A DNA stretch of 64,000 nt from Flavobacterium tyrosinilyticum (GTDB lineage: Bacteria > Bacteroidota > Bacteroidia > Flavobacteriales > Flavobacteriaceae): assembly GCF_023656565.1 (NCBI RefSeq), contig NZ_JAMOKG010000002.1:439619-503618 (forward strand). The letters run 5' to 3'. The position numbers and the translations under genes are program-made. The notes beneath the pieces were generated by a model that was given only the letters and a program-made list of their open reading frames with translations, ran no database searches and was not told the DNA's origin. This document shows, piece by piece, positions 53,701-63,150 of this stretch (positions are counted from its first letter, which is position 1; each line of letters opens with the position of its first letter).

Positions 53701-55353
53701 ATGAAAATAAAAGTACTCAGTTTATTAGCTTTCTTTTTTGTTTTGTTTTCTTTTTCAGTAATGGCCCAGACCAAAAATCTGAAAAATTCTGAAAAAGAAG
53801 CAGTGACAGTAAAATTAAAAGGTTATCCTGTAAAGCCTTTTAACGATACACTTTTTCTAGTATATCATAATGTAGGTTCTTTTTCTGCAAAAGAACGGGC
53901 AGAATATATTGCCAATAAAATTAAAAGACTTTATAACGAATCTTTTTTTGAAAAAGATTCTATAAAGATTGTTCCTTCAGATGCTTCTATGGATATTATT
54001 TACCAAAGCGATCTGGTTATCATGTCTGTTTTTGATGCTGATGCAAAAGCAGAAAATAGTACTGTAGAGAATATTGCCAAGCGTAATCTGGGTAAGATTA
54101 AAAGTGCAATAATTTATCAGAATGAAAACTATTCACAACTTCCTAAGCGAATTGGTTACACGGTGCTATTGACTCTTATAATTGGATTGGTTTTATTTTT
54201 GATATCGAAAGTCTTCAATTATATAAAAGGTTATATCGTAAAAAACAGGGCAAAATATTTTAAAGGGGTAAGTTACAATTCAATTAAGATATTATCTCCA
54301 GGAAAACAGCAGTCTTTATTGCTTCGGTTTTTTGGTTTTGTAAAAATTATAACGCTTATTTTAATTGTTTATCTGTCGCTTCCTGTCTTGTTCAGTATTT
54401 TTCCAGCGACAAAAGATTATACTACAACATTGCTAAAATGGATTTTGACGCCAGCAAAATCTGCTTTTATGGGATTTGTTGGTTTTCTTCCAAGCCTATT
54501 TACTATCATAGTAATTATCATTATTTTTAAATACTCACTTAAGGTAATTAAGTTTTTCTTTTATGAAATAAAATCAGAAAACATTAAAATTGATGGTTTT
54601 TATAGTGATTGGGCATTACCGACATTTAATATCATCAGGCTTCTAATGTACGCTTTCATGCTGGTAATAATTTTTCCGTATTTGCCAGGTTCAGATTCGC
54701 CTATTTTCAAGGGAGTTTCGGTATTTGTCGGAGTATTATTCTCGCTTGGTTCTTCCAATGCCATTGCGAATATGGTTGCAGGTTTGGTTATTACATACAT
54801 GCGTCCATTTAAAATTGGGGATTATATTAAAATTGGAGAGGTAAGCGGAGAAGTAATTGAAAAAACTGCCTTGGTTACCAGAATTAGAACGCCAAAATTT
54901 GAAGATATTACGATTCCAAATGCTACCGTTTTATCGAGTACTTCTACCAATTATTCAGCAAACACAAATCAGTCCACAAACGGATTGTTAATTCATACAA
55001 CAGTAACAATTGGATATGATGTTCCTTGGAAAGATATATATGCCGCTCTGATAGATGCGGCTCTAAATACTGAAATGATAGAAAAAGAGCCAAAACCGTT
55101 TGTTCTGCAAACGAGTCTCGATGATTTTTATGTTTCATATCAGATTAATGTTTATACAAAAGAACCTACAAAACAGCCTCGTATTTATTCCTCGCTTCAT
55201 CAGAATATTCAGGATTCTTTTAATACTGCTGGTATAGAGATTATGTCACCACATTATGGTGCTCTACGAGACGGGAATACCACTACAATTCCGCCTAATT
55301 ATTTAAAAGAAGATTACGAAGCTCCTGTTTTTAATTTTAAAAATAAAGGTTAA
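53701..55353 (+). CDS. Mechanosensitive ion channel, MscS family, with periplasmic domain
   Basis: 550 residues: signal peptide (SVMAQ), a periplasmic domain of about 115 residues, then about five hydrophobic segments and the MscS core. The pore-lining and beta-domain motif is GVLFSLGSSNAIANMVAGLVITYMRPFKIGDYIKIGEVSGEVIEKTALVTRIRTPKFEDITIPNATVLS. The C-terminal alpha/beta domain ends near residue 530. It opens on membrane tension to release osmolytes. Larger than E. coli MscS (286) because of the extra N-terminal part. Confidence 0.93.
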   Translation: MKIKVLSLLAFFFVLFSFSVMAQTKNLKNSEKEAVTVKLKGYPVKPFNDTLFLVYHNVGSFSAKERAEYIANKIKRLYNESFFEKDSIKIVPSDASMDIIYQSDLVIMSVFDADAKAENSTVENIAKRNLGKIKSAIIYQNENYSQLPKRIGYTVLLTLIIGLVLFLISKVFNYIKGYIVKNRAKYFKGVSYNSIKILSPGKQQSLLLRFFGFVKIITLILIVYLSLPVLFSIFPATKDYTTTLLKWILTPAKSAFMGFVGFLPSLFTIIVIIIIFKYSLKVIKFFFYEIKSENIKIDGFYSDWALPTFNIIRLLMYAFMLVIIFPYLPGSDSPIFKGVSVFVGVLFSLGSSNAIANMVAGLVITYMRPFKIGDYIKIGEVSGEVIEKTALVTRIRTPKFEDITIPNATVLSSTSTNYSANTNQSTNGLLIHTTVTIGYDVPWKDIYAALIDAALNTEMIEKEPKPFVLQTSLDDFYVSYQINVYTKEPTKQPRIYSSLHQNIQDSFNTAGIEIMSPHYGALRDGNTTTIPPNYLKEDYEAPVFNFKNKG

Positions 55354-55523
55354 ATAATTGATAGCAAGTGATTAAATTTAAAACTTTAACACTTGAATAC
55401 TTTGTAATTAATTGAATAAAAATTAACTTTAACATGAAAGTTTAGCACTACTTTCCCTTAATTGCAGTTTTTTTTCTAATAAAATGATTAAATATAAGTG
55501 TTTTTTTATTTTTTAGAATTAAG

Positions 55524-55531
55524 TATTTTTG
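55524..55531 (+). promoter_or_regulatory. Promoter -7 element TATTTTTG
   Basis: TAnnTTTG match, 51 bases before ATG 55583. A frame opening at 55529 lies inside it and is rejected. Confidence 0.45.
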
Positions 55532-55582
55532 CAGGAAATTACGAATAAAAGTGTAACCAGAATTAATTGTAGATTAGAAATT

Positions 55583-55882
55583 ATGAAGTACAATCATCTC
55601 AGCCCGGAACAAAGCATGCAAGTATTTTCTAATATGATTTCAAACAAAGTTCATAATGGATTTACTTTAGAAGAAAGAAATGATGAATTGCTTTTCGCAG
55701 TCTTATCAAAAGGAGGAAAAGTAGTTAATCACAGTTTAAATTTTTTGATTTTTTGTTTAACTCTAGGTTTATGGTCATTTGCGTGGCTGTATTTAACCTT
55801 TGAAGCTTCAAAACAAAAAAAGATTTTAGTAGCTATTGACGAAGATGGTCTTCCTTTTGAGGAAAGATGTTTGGTAGCATAA
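55583..55882 (+). CDS. Conserved hypothetical membrane protein
   Basis: 99 residues from ATG 55583 (MKYNHLSPEQSMQVFSNMISNKVHNGFTLEERNDELLFAVLSKGGKVVNHSLNFLIFCLTLGLWSFAWLYLTFEASKQKKILVAIDEDGLPFEERCLVA). One hydrophobic segment (about 54-74) between a helical N-domain and a short charged tail. I do not know the family. It has its own promoter and a shared terminator with uvrA. Confidence 0.7.
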   Translation: MKYNHLSPEQSMQVFSNMISNKVHNGFTLEERNDELLFAVLSKGGKVVNHSLNFLIFCLTLGLWSFAWLYLTFEASKQKKILVAIDEDGLPFEERCLVA

Positions 55883-55911
55883 GAATATTAAAAAAACGAG
55901 AAATAAAATAT

Positions 55912-55955
55912 AAAGCCATAAATGCAAACTAATCAATTGCATTTATGGCTTTGTT
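55912..55955. terminator. Bidirectional terminator
   Basis: Perfect 16-bp stem AAAGCCATAAATGCAA / TTGCATTTATGGCTTT between the small membrane-protein gene and uvrA. Confidence 0.85.
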
Positions 55956-55974
55956 ATTTAAAAGCGGGTAAGAT

Positions 55975-58770
55975 TTATAATTTGTCTTTTAAGTAAACTC
56001 CCGTCACCGATTCTTTTACTTTTACAATCTCTTCAGGAGTTCCAGATGCTAATAAATGCCCTCCATTTTCTCCGCCTTCTGGGCCTAAATCAAGTATCCA
56101 ATCGGCACATTTTATTAAGTCAAGGTTGTGTTCGATTACAATTATCGAATGTCCTTTATCTATTAAAGCATCAAAAGAAGCTAAAAGTTTTTTAATGTCA
56201 TGAAAATGAAGACCGGTTGTTGGCTCATCAAATACGAACAAGGCCTTGTCTTTTGTTGCTCCTTTAACTAAAAAGGAAGCCAATTTAATACGCTGTGCTT
56301 CTCCACCAGAAAGTGTAGAAGAAGATTGTCCTAATTGAACATATCCTAAACCCACATCTTGTAAAGGCTGCAATTTTTGAGTGATTTTAGCCTGTTTATT
56401 TTTTTCGAAAAAGGCAATCGCATCGTCAATTGTCATGGTAAGAATGTCATTGATGTTTTGATTGTCAAAAGTAACTTCTAGAATCTCTTTTTTAAATCGT
56501 TTTCCGCCACAAGTTTCACAAGGCAGAGAAACATCGGCCATAAAGACCATTTCGACATTTATAGAGCCTTCACCTTTACAAGTTTCGCATCGTCCTCCGT
56601 CAACATTAAAAGAGAAGTGTTTCGCCTGATAACCTCTTATTTTTGATAATTTTTCTTTAGCATACAAATCACGAATATCATCATATGCTTTGATATAGGT
56701 AACTGGATTTGATCTTGAACTTCTTCCAATCGGATTTTGATCTACATACTCAATATGTTTAATTTGCGAAAAAGATCCAGAAATTTCAGTAAATTGTCCT
56801 GCTTTTTCAGAGGCGCTTTCTAGTTTTTTCTGTACGGCCGGAAACAAAATTTTCTTAATCAAAGTACTTTTTCCGCTTCCAGAAACTCCTGTAACAACAG
56901 TTAGAACATCTAGTGGAAAAGTAACATTAATATTCTTTAAGTTATTTTCGCGTGCGCCAATAATGTCAATATGATTTTTAAATTTTCTTCTCTTCTTTGG
57001 AACAGAAATTTCTAAATCGCCATTTAAATATTTTGCGGTCAAAGAATCAGATTTTAAAATCTCATCATAAGTTCCTTGTGCAACCAATTTTCCTCCAAAA
57101 GTTCCAGCTTCGGGACCAATATCAATAATCATATCGGCAGCTTTCATAATATCTTCGTCATGTTCAACCACAATTACGGTGTTGCCAAGATCACGAAGAG
57201 AAAGCAATACTTTGATCAGCCTTTCTGAATCTTTTGGATGAAGACCAATACTTGGCTCATCCAAAATATACATCGATCCAACCAAACTGCTTCCAAGCGA
57301 AGTCGCTAGATTAATACGCTGCGATTCTCCTCCAGAAAGTGTAGCAGAATTTCTATTTAAAGTAAGATAATCCAATCCAACTTCGGTTAAGAAAGATAAA
57401 CGATTATTGATTTCGACCATCAAACGTTTAGCGATTTGCTGTTTGTACTGATTTAATTCAATGTTTTTGAAGAAAGTAACCAAATGCTTAATCGGTAAAT
57501 CTACCAAGTCAGAAACCGTTTTTCCGTTTATTTTTACGTAAGATGCTTCTTCGCGCAGACGTTTTCCTTTACAAACATGACATTTTGTTTTTCCGCGGTA
57601 ACGAGATAGCATTACACGATTTTGAATCTTGTAATTTTTTTCTTCCAATTCCTTGAAGAAATCATTAAGTCCTTGAAAATACTGATTTCCAGTCCAAATT
57701 AAATCTTTCTGTTCGTCTGTTAATTGAAAATAAGGTTTGTGAATTGGGAAATCAAATTTATAAGCATGTTTAACCAATTCATCTTTGTACCAGCTCATGC
57801 TTTCGCCGCGCCATGGATAAATCGCACTTTCATAAATGGATAATGAAGTGTTCGGAACAACCAGATCAGCATCAATGCCAATTATATTTCCATAACCTTC
57901 ACAAACAGGGCAAGCTCCATACGGATTGTTGAAACTGAATAAATGCACATTTGGCTCCAGGAAAGTCATTCCGTCAAGCTCAAAATTATTAGAATAAGAA
58001 AATCTCTTTTCTGCATTTAATTCTTGAAGGTAACAAATTCCTTTTCCTTCAAAAAAAGCAGTTTGTACAGCGTCAGCCAGACGGTTATAAAATTCTTCTT
58101 CCTCTTTTACAACAATACGATCAATGATCAATAAAATATCTTTATTGTCTAATTGATGTAAATCTGAAGCTGAAAATTCATCTAAACGAACCATTTCATT
58201 ATCAACCAAGATACGGGCAAAACCTTGCTGTAAAAGGACTTTTAGTTTATCTTCTAATTGTCTGCCTTCTTCAAGATGAATAGGAGCAAGAAGAAGCCAT
58301 CTGCTATCGAGTGGAAGACTTTTAACGTCGGAAATAACATCTGTAACGGTATTTTTTTTGACTTCCTGCCCAGAAATAGGAGAGTAGGTGCGTCCGATTC
58401 TCGCAAACAAAAGTTTGATGTAGTCGTAAATTTCTGTAGAAGTTCCTACAGTCGAACGGGCGTTGGTTGTATTTACTTTTTGCTCAATAGCAATTGCAGG
58501 AGCAATACCTTTAATGTATTCTACCTTCGGTTTGTCTAAACGGCCTAAAAACTGACGCGCATAAGAGGATAAACTTTCTACGTAACGTCTTTGTCCTTCG
58601 GCATATAAAGTGTCAAAAGCTAAACTCGATTTTCCTGATCCTGAAAGACCTGTAATAACAACCAGTTTATTTCTTGGAATAACTACATCTACATTTTTTA
58701 AATTATGTACCTGAGCTCCTTTAATTATAATATTTGATTTTGGATCTATTTTAGAAAGGTCAATTTGCAT
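55975..58770 (-). CDS. uvrA: Excinuclease ABC subunit A
   Basis: 931 residues from ATG 58770 ([26 protein letters not shown]). Two ABC ATPase halves, each with Walker A ([14 protein letters not shown] and [13 protein letters not shown]) and signature ([12 protein letters not shown] and [12 protein letters not shown]). Zinc-binding Cys pairs are at [16 protein letters not shown] and CETCKGEG...CETCGGKRF. It finds DNA lesions for nucleotide excision repair with UvrB. The TTG at 58800 in frame is upstream of the promoter -7 element and is not used. Confidence 0.98.
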   Translation of the reverse strand: MQIDLSKIDPKSNIIIKGAQVHNLKNVDVVIPRNKLVVITGLSGSGKSSLAFDTLYAEGQRRYVESLSSYARQFLGRLDKPKVEYIKGIAPAIAIEQKVNTTNARSTVGTSTEIYDYIKLLFARIGRTYSPISGQEVKKNTVTDVISDVKSLPLDSRWLLLAPIHLEEGRQLEDKLKVLLQQGFARILVDNEMVRLDEFSASDLHQLDNKDILLIIDRIVVKEEEEFYNRLADAVQTAFFEGKGICYLQELNAEKRFSYSNNFELDGMTFLEPNVHLFSFNNPYGACPVCEGYGNIIGIDADLVVPNTSLSIYESAIYPWRGESMSWYKDELVKHAYKFDFPIHKPYFQLTDEQKDLIWTGNQYFQGLNDFFKELEEKNYKIQNRVMLSRYRGKTKCHVCKGKRLREEASYVKINGKTVSDLVDLPIKHLVTFFKNIELNQYKQQIAKRLMVEINNRLSFLTEVGLDYLTLNRNSATLSGGESQRINLATSLGSSLVGSMYILDEPSIGLHPKDSERLIKVLLSLRDLGNTVIVVEHDEDIMKAADMIIDIGPEAGTFGGKLVAQGTYDEILKSDSLTAKYLNGDLEISVPKKRRKFKNHIDIIGARENNLKNINVTFPLDVLTVVTGVSGSGKSTLIKKILFPAVQKKLESASEKAGQFTEISGSFSQIKHIEYVDQNPIGRSSRSNPVTYIKAYDDIRDLYAKEKLSKIRGYQAKHFSFNVDGGRCETCKGEGSINVEMVFMADVSLPCETCGGKRFKKEILEVTFDNQNINDILTMTIDDAIAFFEKNKQAKITQKLQPLQDVGLGYVQLGQSSSTLSGGEAQRIKLASFLVKGATKDKALFVFDEPTTGLHFHDIKKLLASFDALIDKGHSIIVIEHNLDLIKCADWILDLGPEGGENGGHLLASGTPEEIVKVKESVTGVYLKDKL

Positions 58771-58787
58771 AAAAAAGTCAATTTTTA

Positions 58788-58795
58788 CAAAAGTA
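58788..58795 (-). promoter_or_regulatory. Promoter -7 element TACTTTTG of uvrA
   Basis: Minus strand, TAnnTTTG match, 17 bases before the uvrA ATG. Confidence 0.45.
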
Positions 58796-59150
58796 ATCAA
58801 TTTTGAATTGGATTTAGTTAAGGATTTAGTTCCAAATCTTAACTATTTTAATCTTTTAGGATTCTTTTTTGAACCCATTTTTAACTTAAAAAAGATGCTT
58901 TTTGCATGAAAATAAATTGTTCTGCAAAAAAATATTAAACGATTGTCTGTTTATTTCGGGAAAAAATTGTAATTTGAATTTTGATTTGAATGAATAAGTA
59001 AATATTATCTCGTTAATATTGAGGTGTTTAGATGTGTTTTTTAACGCTTTTAAGCCTCTTTCGTTTTATGAATTTTTAGCTGTTTGTACGTAAATTTTAT
59101 GTTTATGGTACATTAATAAAAGTTTTACTAATAATTATTAATGATTTTAT
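58796..59150. other. Long non-coding gap between uvrA and the sigma-factor gene
   Basis: Very AT-rich, no open frame with coding character on either strand. A small hairpin (ATGC-TTTTT-GCAT near 58893-58906) is visible. I see no RNA gene. Confidence 0.4.
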
Positions 59151-59182
59151 TTGCTTTTTAAAACTAAAATTTGTTAAATTTG
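59151..59182 (+). promoter_or_regulatory. Promoter TTG-N21-TAAATTTG of the sigma-factor gene
   Basis: TTG 59151-59153 and TAAATTTG 59175-59182 match the consensus. The leader is about 100 bases long, unusual for this window. Confidence 0.55.
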
Positions 59183-59229
59183 GTCACAATATTAACATAA
59201 CCTATAAAAAAGAAACGCCTATATAAGAA

Positions 59230-59284
59230 AACTACTTTTTAGAAAATACTCCAAATTTTAAAATTAAAACTAAAAAAAGTAGTT
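59230..59284 (+). promoter_or_regulatory. Leader hairpin next to the sigma-factor start codon
   Basis: AACTACTTTTT (59230-59240) and AAAAAGTAGTT (59274-59284) are exact reverse complements, ending three bases before ATG 59288. Pairing would bury the ribosome-binding region. Confidence 0.45.
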
Positions 59285-59287
59285 ATT

Positions 59288-59872
59288 ATGGCTGATCTGC
59301 ATACTCCAGACGCTCTATTAGTAAAAAATTATGTTGACGGTAGTGAAGCTGCACTTGCAACATTAATAAAAAGGCACGAGTCTAAGATATATGGATTTAT
59401 ATATTCTAAGATAGCTGATAGAGATATTTCAAATGATATTTTTCAAGATACATTTATTAAAGTAATTAAAACTTTAAAAAGTAATTCGTACAACGAAGAA
59501 GGTAAATTTTTGCCTTGGGTTATGCGTATTTCTCATAATTTAATTGTAGATCATTTTCGCAAGACAAAGAAAATGCCGATGTACAGAGAGACAGAAGAGT
59601 TTTCTATCTTCTCTATTATGTCAGACGATACCTTGACAATTGAAGGTAAAATGATTGTAGATCAAGTAGAACTTGATTTGAAAAAGCTAATAGAAGAGCT
59701 TCCAGAAGACCAAAAGGAAGTGCTTGTAATGCGTATGTATCAAGATATGAGCTTCAAAGAAATCTCTGAAGTAACAGGCGTTAGCATCAATACAGCATTA
59801 GGAAGAATGCGTTATGCACTAATGAATTTGAGAAAAATAATAGATAAACATCAAATTATTTTAACCAACTAA
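59288..59872 (+). CDS. RNA polymerase sigma factor (sigma-70 family, ECF-like)
   Basis: 194 residues with region 2 (about 28-95: YGFIYSKIADRDISNDIFQDTFIKVIKTLKSNSYNEEGKFLPWVMRISHNLIVDHFRKTKKMP) and region 4 (about 135-185: LPEDQKEVLVMRMYQDMSFKEISEVTGVSINTALGRMRYALMNLRKII). There is no anti-sigma gene beside it; a 47-residue gene follows by 50 bases. Conserved sigma factors of this form are widespread in Flavobacteriia. A hairpin in the leader suggests translational control. Confidence 0.93.
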   Translation: MADLHTPDALLVKNYVDGSEAALATLIKRHESKIYGFIYSKIADRDISNDIFQDTFIKVIKTLKSNSYNEEGKFLPWVMRISHNLIVDHFRKTKKMPMYRETEEFSIFSIMSDDTLTIEGKMIVDQVELDLKKLIEELPEDQKEVLVMRMYQDMSFKEISEVTGVSINTALGRMRYALMNLRKIIDKHQIILTN

Positions 59873-59922
59873 TACTATTTTGATAATAAGCCCGTTATAT
59901 TAGTATAAAATAGTCTGATAGT

Positions 59923-60066
59923 ATGGGGAAAATTTACTCAAAAAAAGCATTAGCTTCTAAAAATCTTAAACCTAAAAAAGAAGTTGTTTCTTTTTTATTG
60001 AATTATTCAAGAGCCTTGACTGTAGTTAAGATTGAGGATAAAAATTTTGAGATTATAGCTAACTAA
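59923..60066 (+). CDS. 47-residue protein downstream of the sigma factor
   Basis: A complete small frame: MGKIYSKKALASKNLKPKKE then VVSFLLNYSRALTVVKIEDK and NFEIIAN. It has a basic N-half and an amphipathic C-half, with no signal or membrane segment. Codon use fits, it lies 50 bases after the sigma factor on the same strand, and a terminator follows at 60130. It is too short for many gene finders. It could be a conserved accessory of the sigma factor; that is inference from position. Confidence 0.65.
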   Translation: MGKIYSKKALASKNLKPKKEVVSFLLNYSRALTVVKIEDKNFEIIAN

Positions 60067-60129
60067 ACAGCCCACTGGTTCTGTCGGATGTTTATCAAAA
60101 TAAACCAAATGGTCGTTTTGGTTTAAGAG

Positions 60130-60172
60130 CTCACTGTTTGTATATTTAATATACAGGTAGTGAGTTTTTTTA
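60130..60172 (+). terminator. Terminator after the sigma-factor operon
   Basis: CTCACT/AGTGAG with an inner GTATA/TATAC stem and T tract; a second hairpin (AAACCAAA ... TTTTGGTTT) lies just before at about 60096-60124. Confidence 0.65.
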
Positions 60173-60422
60173 TTTCTACTCTTTTTTGATATAAAAACAT
60201 AAGGTTTTTACATCATTTTTCTCCTCTTTTTGTTAAAATTTAAAAATTTGATGAGAATTTATATGTTTATTTGGTTTTTAATTCTATTTTAGTTAAAAAA
60301 CTAACTTTTTATTCGAATAAAATGCTTTTGTGAAGTGTTATTCGTATTGAAAAGTTGTTTAAGATAAGAATTAGAAAATAAACATTAAAAATTAAATATT
60401 TAACCCCCAAAACAGATCGTTT

Positions 60423-60520
60423 ATGAAGAAAAACTACCCTGCTTTATTTTGTTAAGTTTGATGCTCATTTGATTTTTGAGAAAATATTTGGACCAGAAAA
60501 TGTTTGCTCAAAAATGGTAA
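60423..60520 (+). pseudogene. Possible remnant of the 5' end of an exported-protein gene
   Basis: ATG 60423 starts MKKNYPALFC then stops at 60453. Shifting frame by one base continues LLSLMLI, a TGA, then FLRKYLDQKMFAQKW and stop at 60518-60520. Together these resemble a broken signal peptide ending FAQ. The 60173-60610 gap contains no other open frame. This could be chance. Confidence 0.3.
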
Positions 60521-60610
60521 TAAGATAATTTTAAACCAATTTAATTATCTCTTTATTATGCCTCAAAAGAACTAAGAAAATCATTTAATCACCAAAACTT
60601 AACCGTAAAA

Positions 60611-61675
60611 ATGAAAGAGAACATTAAAGTGTTGTCGTGCTTATTATTGATGAGCATTGGCGCATTTGCCCAAAAAGACAAAATTAAGGAAGCGCAGTCT
60701 TTATTTGATAAAGGAAATAGTCAAGATGCTTTGGCTATTTTAACTAAAACAGAATACCTTATTCTTAATGCTTCTGATGAAGACAAATCTGATTACTATT
60801 TCTTAAAAGGTAATGTCTTAAAAGATTTGGCTGTAAAAAACATAGACGCAGCAAACAATTTTACATTGGCATCCCAATCGTATCAAGACGTTTTCTTATA
60901 CGAGAACGAATCAGGAAAATTTAAGTGGACAATTAAAGCTAATATGGCTTTAAAAGACATGAAAGCTAGTCTGGTAAATGGCGCAATGGCAGATTTTAAA
61001 GCCGAAAAATACAAAGAAAGCGCCGAAAAAAGTTACAAGGTATATTTGTTTGATAAAAAAGATACCATAAACTTATACAATGCGGCATCTTCATCTATAA
61101 ATGCCAAAGATTTCAATGCGGCTGTGACTTACTATGAACTTCTCAAAAAGATTAATTATTCAGGAAAAGGAGTTTTGTACTTTGCCACAAATAAGAAAAC
61201 AAAAGAAGAAGACCTTTTTATTTCGCCAAAAGCTAGAGAATCTGCGATACAGCAAGGTCTTTACGAAAAACCAAGAACTGAGTCTGTGCCTTCTAAAAGA
61301 ATAGAGGTAAATAATAATTTAGCTTATGCTTATCTTGAAAAAAAAGATTATCCAAGAGCAGAATCTATTTATAATTATGTTCTGGAGCTAGACCCAAATT
61401 ATGTCGATGCTTATATTAATTTGGCTTATTTGAAGTTGCAAATGAAAAAAGATTTGACAGATGAGATTTCATCATTAGGAACTACTCCTGCCGAAATGAA
61501 GAAATATGATAAGCTGAATGCTCAGAAAGATGATATTGTTCGAAGTGCAATTCCGTATTTGAAAAAAGTATTGGTTCTAGAACCGAAAAACCCAGATGCT
61601 ACAAAAATATTGTTAGGTGTTTACAGATCGCTTGATATGAATGCAGAATATAATGCTTTAAAAGCAGGAATGTAG
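60611..61675 (+). CDS. Exported tetratricopeptide-repeat protein
   Basis: 354 residues with a signal peptide (VLSCLLLMSIGAFAQ). TPR-like helices cover most of the rest, clearest at VNNNLAYAYLEKKDYPRAESIYNYVLELDPNYVDAYINLAYLKLQ (about 236-280) and AIPYLKKVLVLEPKNPDATKILLGVYRSL near the C-terminus. Such proteins are protein-protein scaffolds in the periplasm. In Flavobacterium relatives, similar TPR genes follow gyrA, but no gyrA is in this window. Confidence 0.85.
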   Translation: MKENIKVLSCLLLMSIGAFAQKDKIKEAQSLFDKGNSQDALAILTKTEYLILNASDEDKSDYYFLKGNVLKDLAVKNIDAANNFTLASQSYQDVFLYENESGKFKWTIKANMALKDMKASLVNGAMADFKAEKYKESAEKSYKVYLFDKKDTINLYNAASSSINAKDFNAAVTYYELLKKINYSGKGVLYFATNKKTKEEDLFISPKARESAIQQGLYEKPRTESVPSKRIEVNNNLAYAYLEKKDYPRAESIYNYVLELDPNYVDAYINLAYLKLQMKKDLTDEISSLGTTPAEMKKYDKLNAQKDDIVRSAIPYLKKVLVLEPKNPDATKILLGVYRSLDMNAEYNALKAGM

Positions 61676-61677
61676 TT

Positions 61678-61738
61678 TTCTTAAAAAGATGCAAAGTTGC
61701 AAAGTAACAAAGGTGCAGAGGTTTTTAATCTTTGCGCC
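61678..61738. repeat. GCAAAG-type repeat between convergent genes
   Basis: AAAGATGCAAAG and tandem gcaaag/caaagt units face CTTTGCGCCTTT; it can form a T-rich-ended hairpin in either direction and no other terminator is present. Confidence 0.5.
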
Positions 61739-61739
61739 T

Positions 61740-62402
61740 TTATTTTTTTGACACTGTTTTTTCCATCTCTTCAATTAGAGATTTTTTACCTACAGTTTTC
61801 GTTATAATATCTTTTTCAAGATTCCAACCTCTAGCGGGTGAATATTCTCGGCCATACCATATAATTTGCAAGTGTAAATCGTTCCATAAATCTCTAGGAA
61901 ATAATCTTTTGGCATCTTTTTCGGTCTGCGCTACATTTTTGCCGTTAGATAAATTCCATCTGTGCATCAAGCGATGAATATGCGTATCTACAGGAAATGC
62001 AGGCACGCCAAAAGCTTGTGACATTACTACACTTGCCGTTTTGTGTCCAACAGCAGGTAAAGCTTCAAGTGCCTCAAAACTCTGCGGAACCTCGCCATTA
62101 TACTTTTCAATTAAAATCTCAGATAAACCATAAATGCCTTTAGATTTCATAGGAGATAAACCGCACGGACGAATAATTTCTTTGATCTCTTCTACTGACA
62201 TTTTAACCATATCATACGGGTTATCGGCTTTTGCAAATAATAAAGGTGTAATTTGGTTTACACGAACATCGGTACATTGTGCAGATAATAAAACAGCAAT
62301 CAAAAGCGTGTATGGATCCTTGTGGTCAAGCGGAACAGGTATAGTAGGGTAGAGTTCTTTTAATTTATCAATAACAAATTGTACGCGAGCTTCTTTATTC
62401 AT
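61740..62402 (-). CDS. nth: Endonuclease III (Nth), lacking the iron-sulfur cluster cysteines
   Basis: 220 residues from ATG 62402 (MNKEARVQFVIDKLKELYP). The helix-hairpin-helix LPAVGHKTASVVM with catalytic Lys121 and VDTHIHRLMHRW with Asp139 are intact. The C-terminal region, where most Nth have four Cys for a [4Fe-4S] cluster, reads WYGREYSPARGWNLEKDII and contains no Cys; the only Cys are at 43 and 80. It removes oxidised pyrimidines and cuts at abasic sites. Length is as usual for the Fe-S-less form. Confidence 0.93.
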   Translation of the reverse strand: MNKEARVQFVIDKLKELYPTIPVPLDHKDPYTLLIAVLLSAQCTDVRVNQITPLLFAKADNPYDMVKMSVEEIKEIIRPCGLSPMKSKGIYGLSEILIEKYNGEVPQSFEALEALPAVGHKTASVVMSQAFGVPAFPVDTHIHRLMHRWNLSNGKNVAQTEKDAKRLFPRDLWNDLHLQIIWYGREYSPARGWNLEKDIITKTVGKKSLIEEMEKTVSKK

Positions 62403-62477
62403 TTCCGTATTTTTAATGTTGTAAAAATAGTATAATTTTAATGATGTGCCTAATCCAGCTTTCCGTTTCAACTCCTC

Positions 62478-62559
62478 ATTATGCTAGTCACATTTTTAAG
62501 TATTTAAAAGAGCTTCCTTCGGTCGCTTTTTAAATACAAAAAATGTAGACTATCATAAT
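62478..62559. repeat. Large near-perfect hairpin between divergent genes
   Basis: Arms from ATTATG at 62478 to AAAAGAGC pair with GCTTTTTAAATAC up to CATAAT at 62559 with a few mismatches, giving about 35 bp around a loop containing TTCCTTCGGTC. It is between nth and bcp, in a divergent gap, and is followed by a 14-base tandem repeat at 62648-62690. Confidence 0.75.
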
Positions 62560-62647
62560 TCCGGGGTTTTCACTTCAATCTGGGGCAGAAAAAAGTTATG
62601 AATTATAAGTTATGAGTTAAGAGTTGTGAGTTATATTTGTGAATAAT

Positions 62648-62690
62648 CTAAAATCAAAAATCTAAAATCAAAAATCTAAAATAAAAAAGG
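62648..62690 (+). repeat. Tandem repeat, about three units of 14 bases
   Basis: CTAAAATCAAAAAT repeated nearly three times, ending just before the bcp start codon at 62692. Length change here could alter bcp expression. Confidence 0.6.
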
Positions 62691-62691
62691 C

Positions 62692-63144
62692 ATGACAACA
62701 TTAAAAGCAGGAGATAAAGCGCCAAATTTTTCAGGAACAGATCAAGACGGAAAAACACATAAGCTGGCAGATTATGTTGGAAAAAAATTAGTTGTTTTCT
62801 TTTATCCAAAAGCAAGTACGCCTGGCTGTACGGCAGAAGCTTGTGATCTAAGAGATAATTTTCACCGTTTTCAAGCAAATAATTATGAACTTCTTGGTGT
62901 TAGTGCAGACAGTGAGAAAGCACAGATAAAATTCAAAGAAAAATACGAATTGCCATTTCCTTTACTTGCAGATGAAGACAAATCGGTTATTAATGCATTT
63001 GGAGTTTGGGGACCGAAGAAATTCATGGGAAAAGAATACGACGGAATTCATAGAACCACTTTCGTAATCGACGAAAAAGGAATTATAGAAGAAGTAATCG
63101 AAAAAGTAAAAACAAAAGAGCACGCTTCGCAGATTTTGAAATAG
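62692..63144 (+). CDS. bcp: Thioredoxin-dependent thiol peroxidase (Bcp)
   Basis: 150 residues, typical length. KLVVFFYPKASTPGCTAEACDLRDN contains the peroxidatic Cys and the resolving Cys five residues later. VSADSEKAQIKFKEKYELPFPLLADED and IHRTTFVIDEKG are also family-typical. It reduces peroxides with thioredoxin in the cytoplasm. Confidence 0.96.
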   Translation: MTTLKAGDKAPNFSGTDQDGKTHKLADYVGKKLVVFFYPKASTPGCTAEACDLRDNFHRFQANNYELLGVSADSEKAQIKFKEKYELPFPLLADEDKSVINAFGVWGPKKFMGKEYDGIHRTTFVIDEKGIIEEVIEKVKTKEHASQILK

Positions 63145-63150
63145 AGATTT

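Noticed and set aside
58796..59150. A structured RNA or hidden gene in the uvrA/sigma-factor gap
   Set aside because: No extended stems beyond a small hairpin and no coding-like frame could be found by eye.
62648..62690. CRISPR-like direct repeats before bcp
   Set aside because: The units are contiguous 14-base tandem repeats without spacers.
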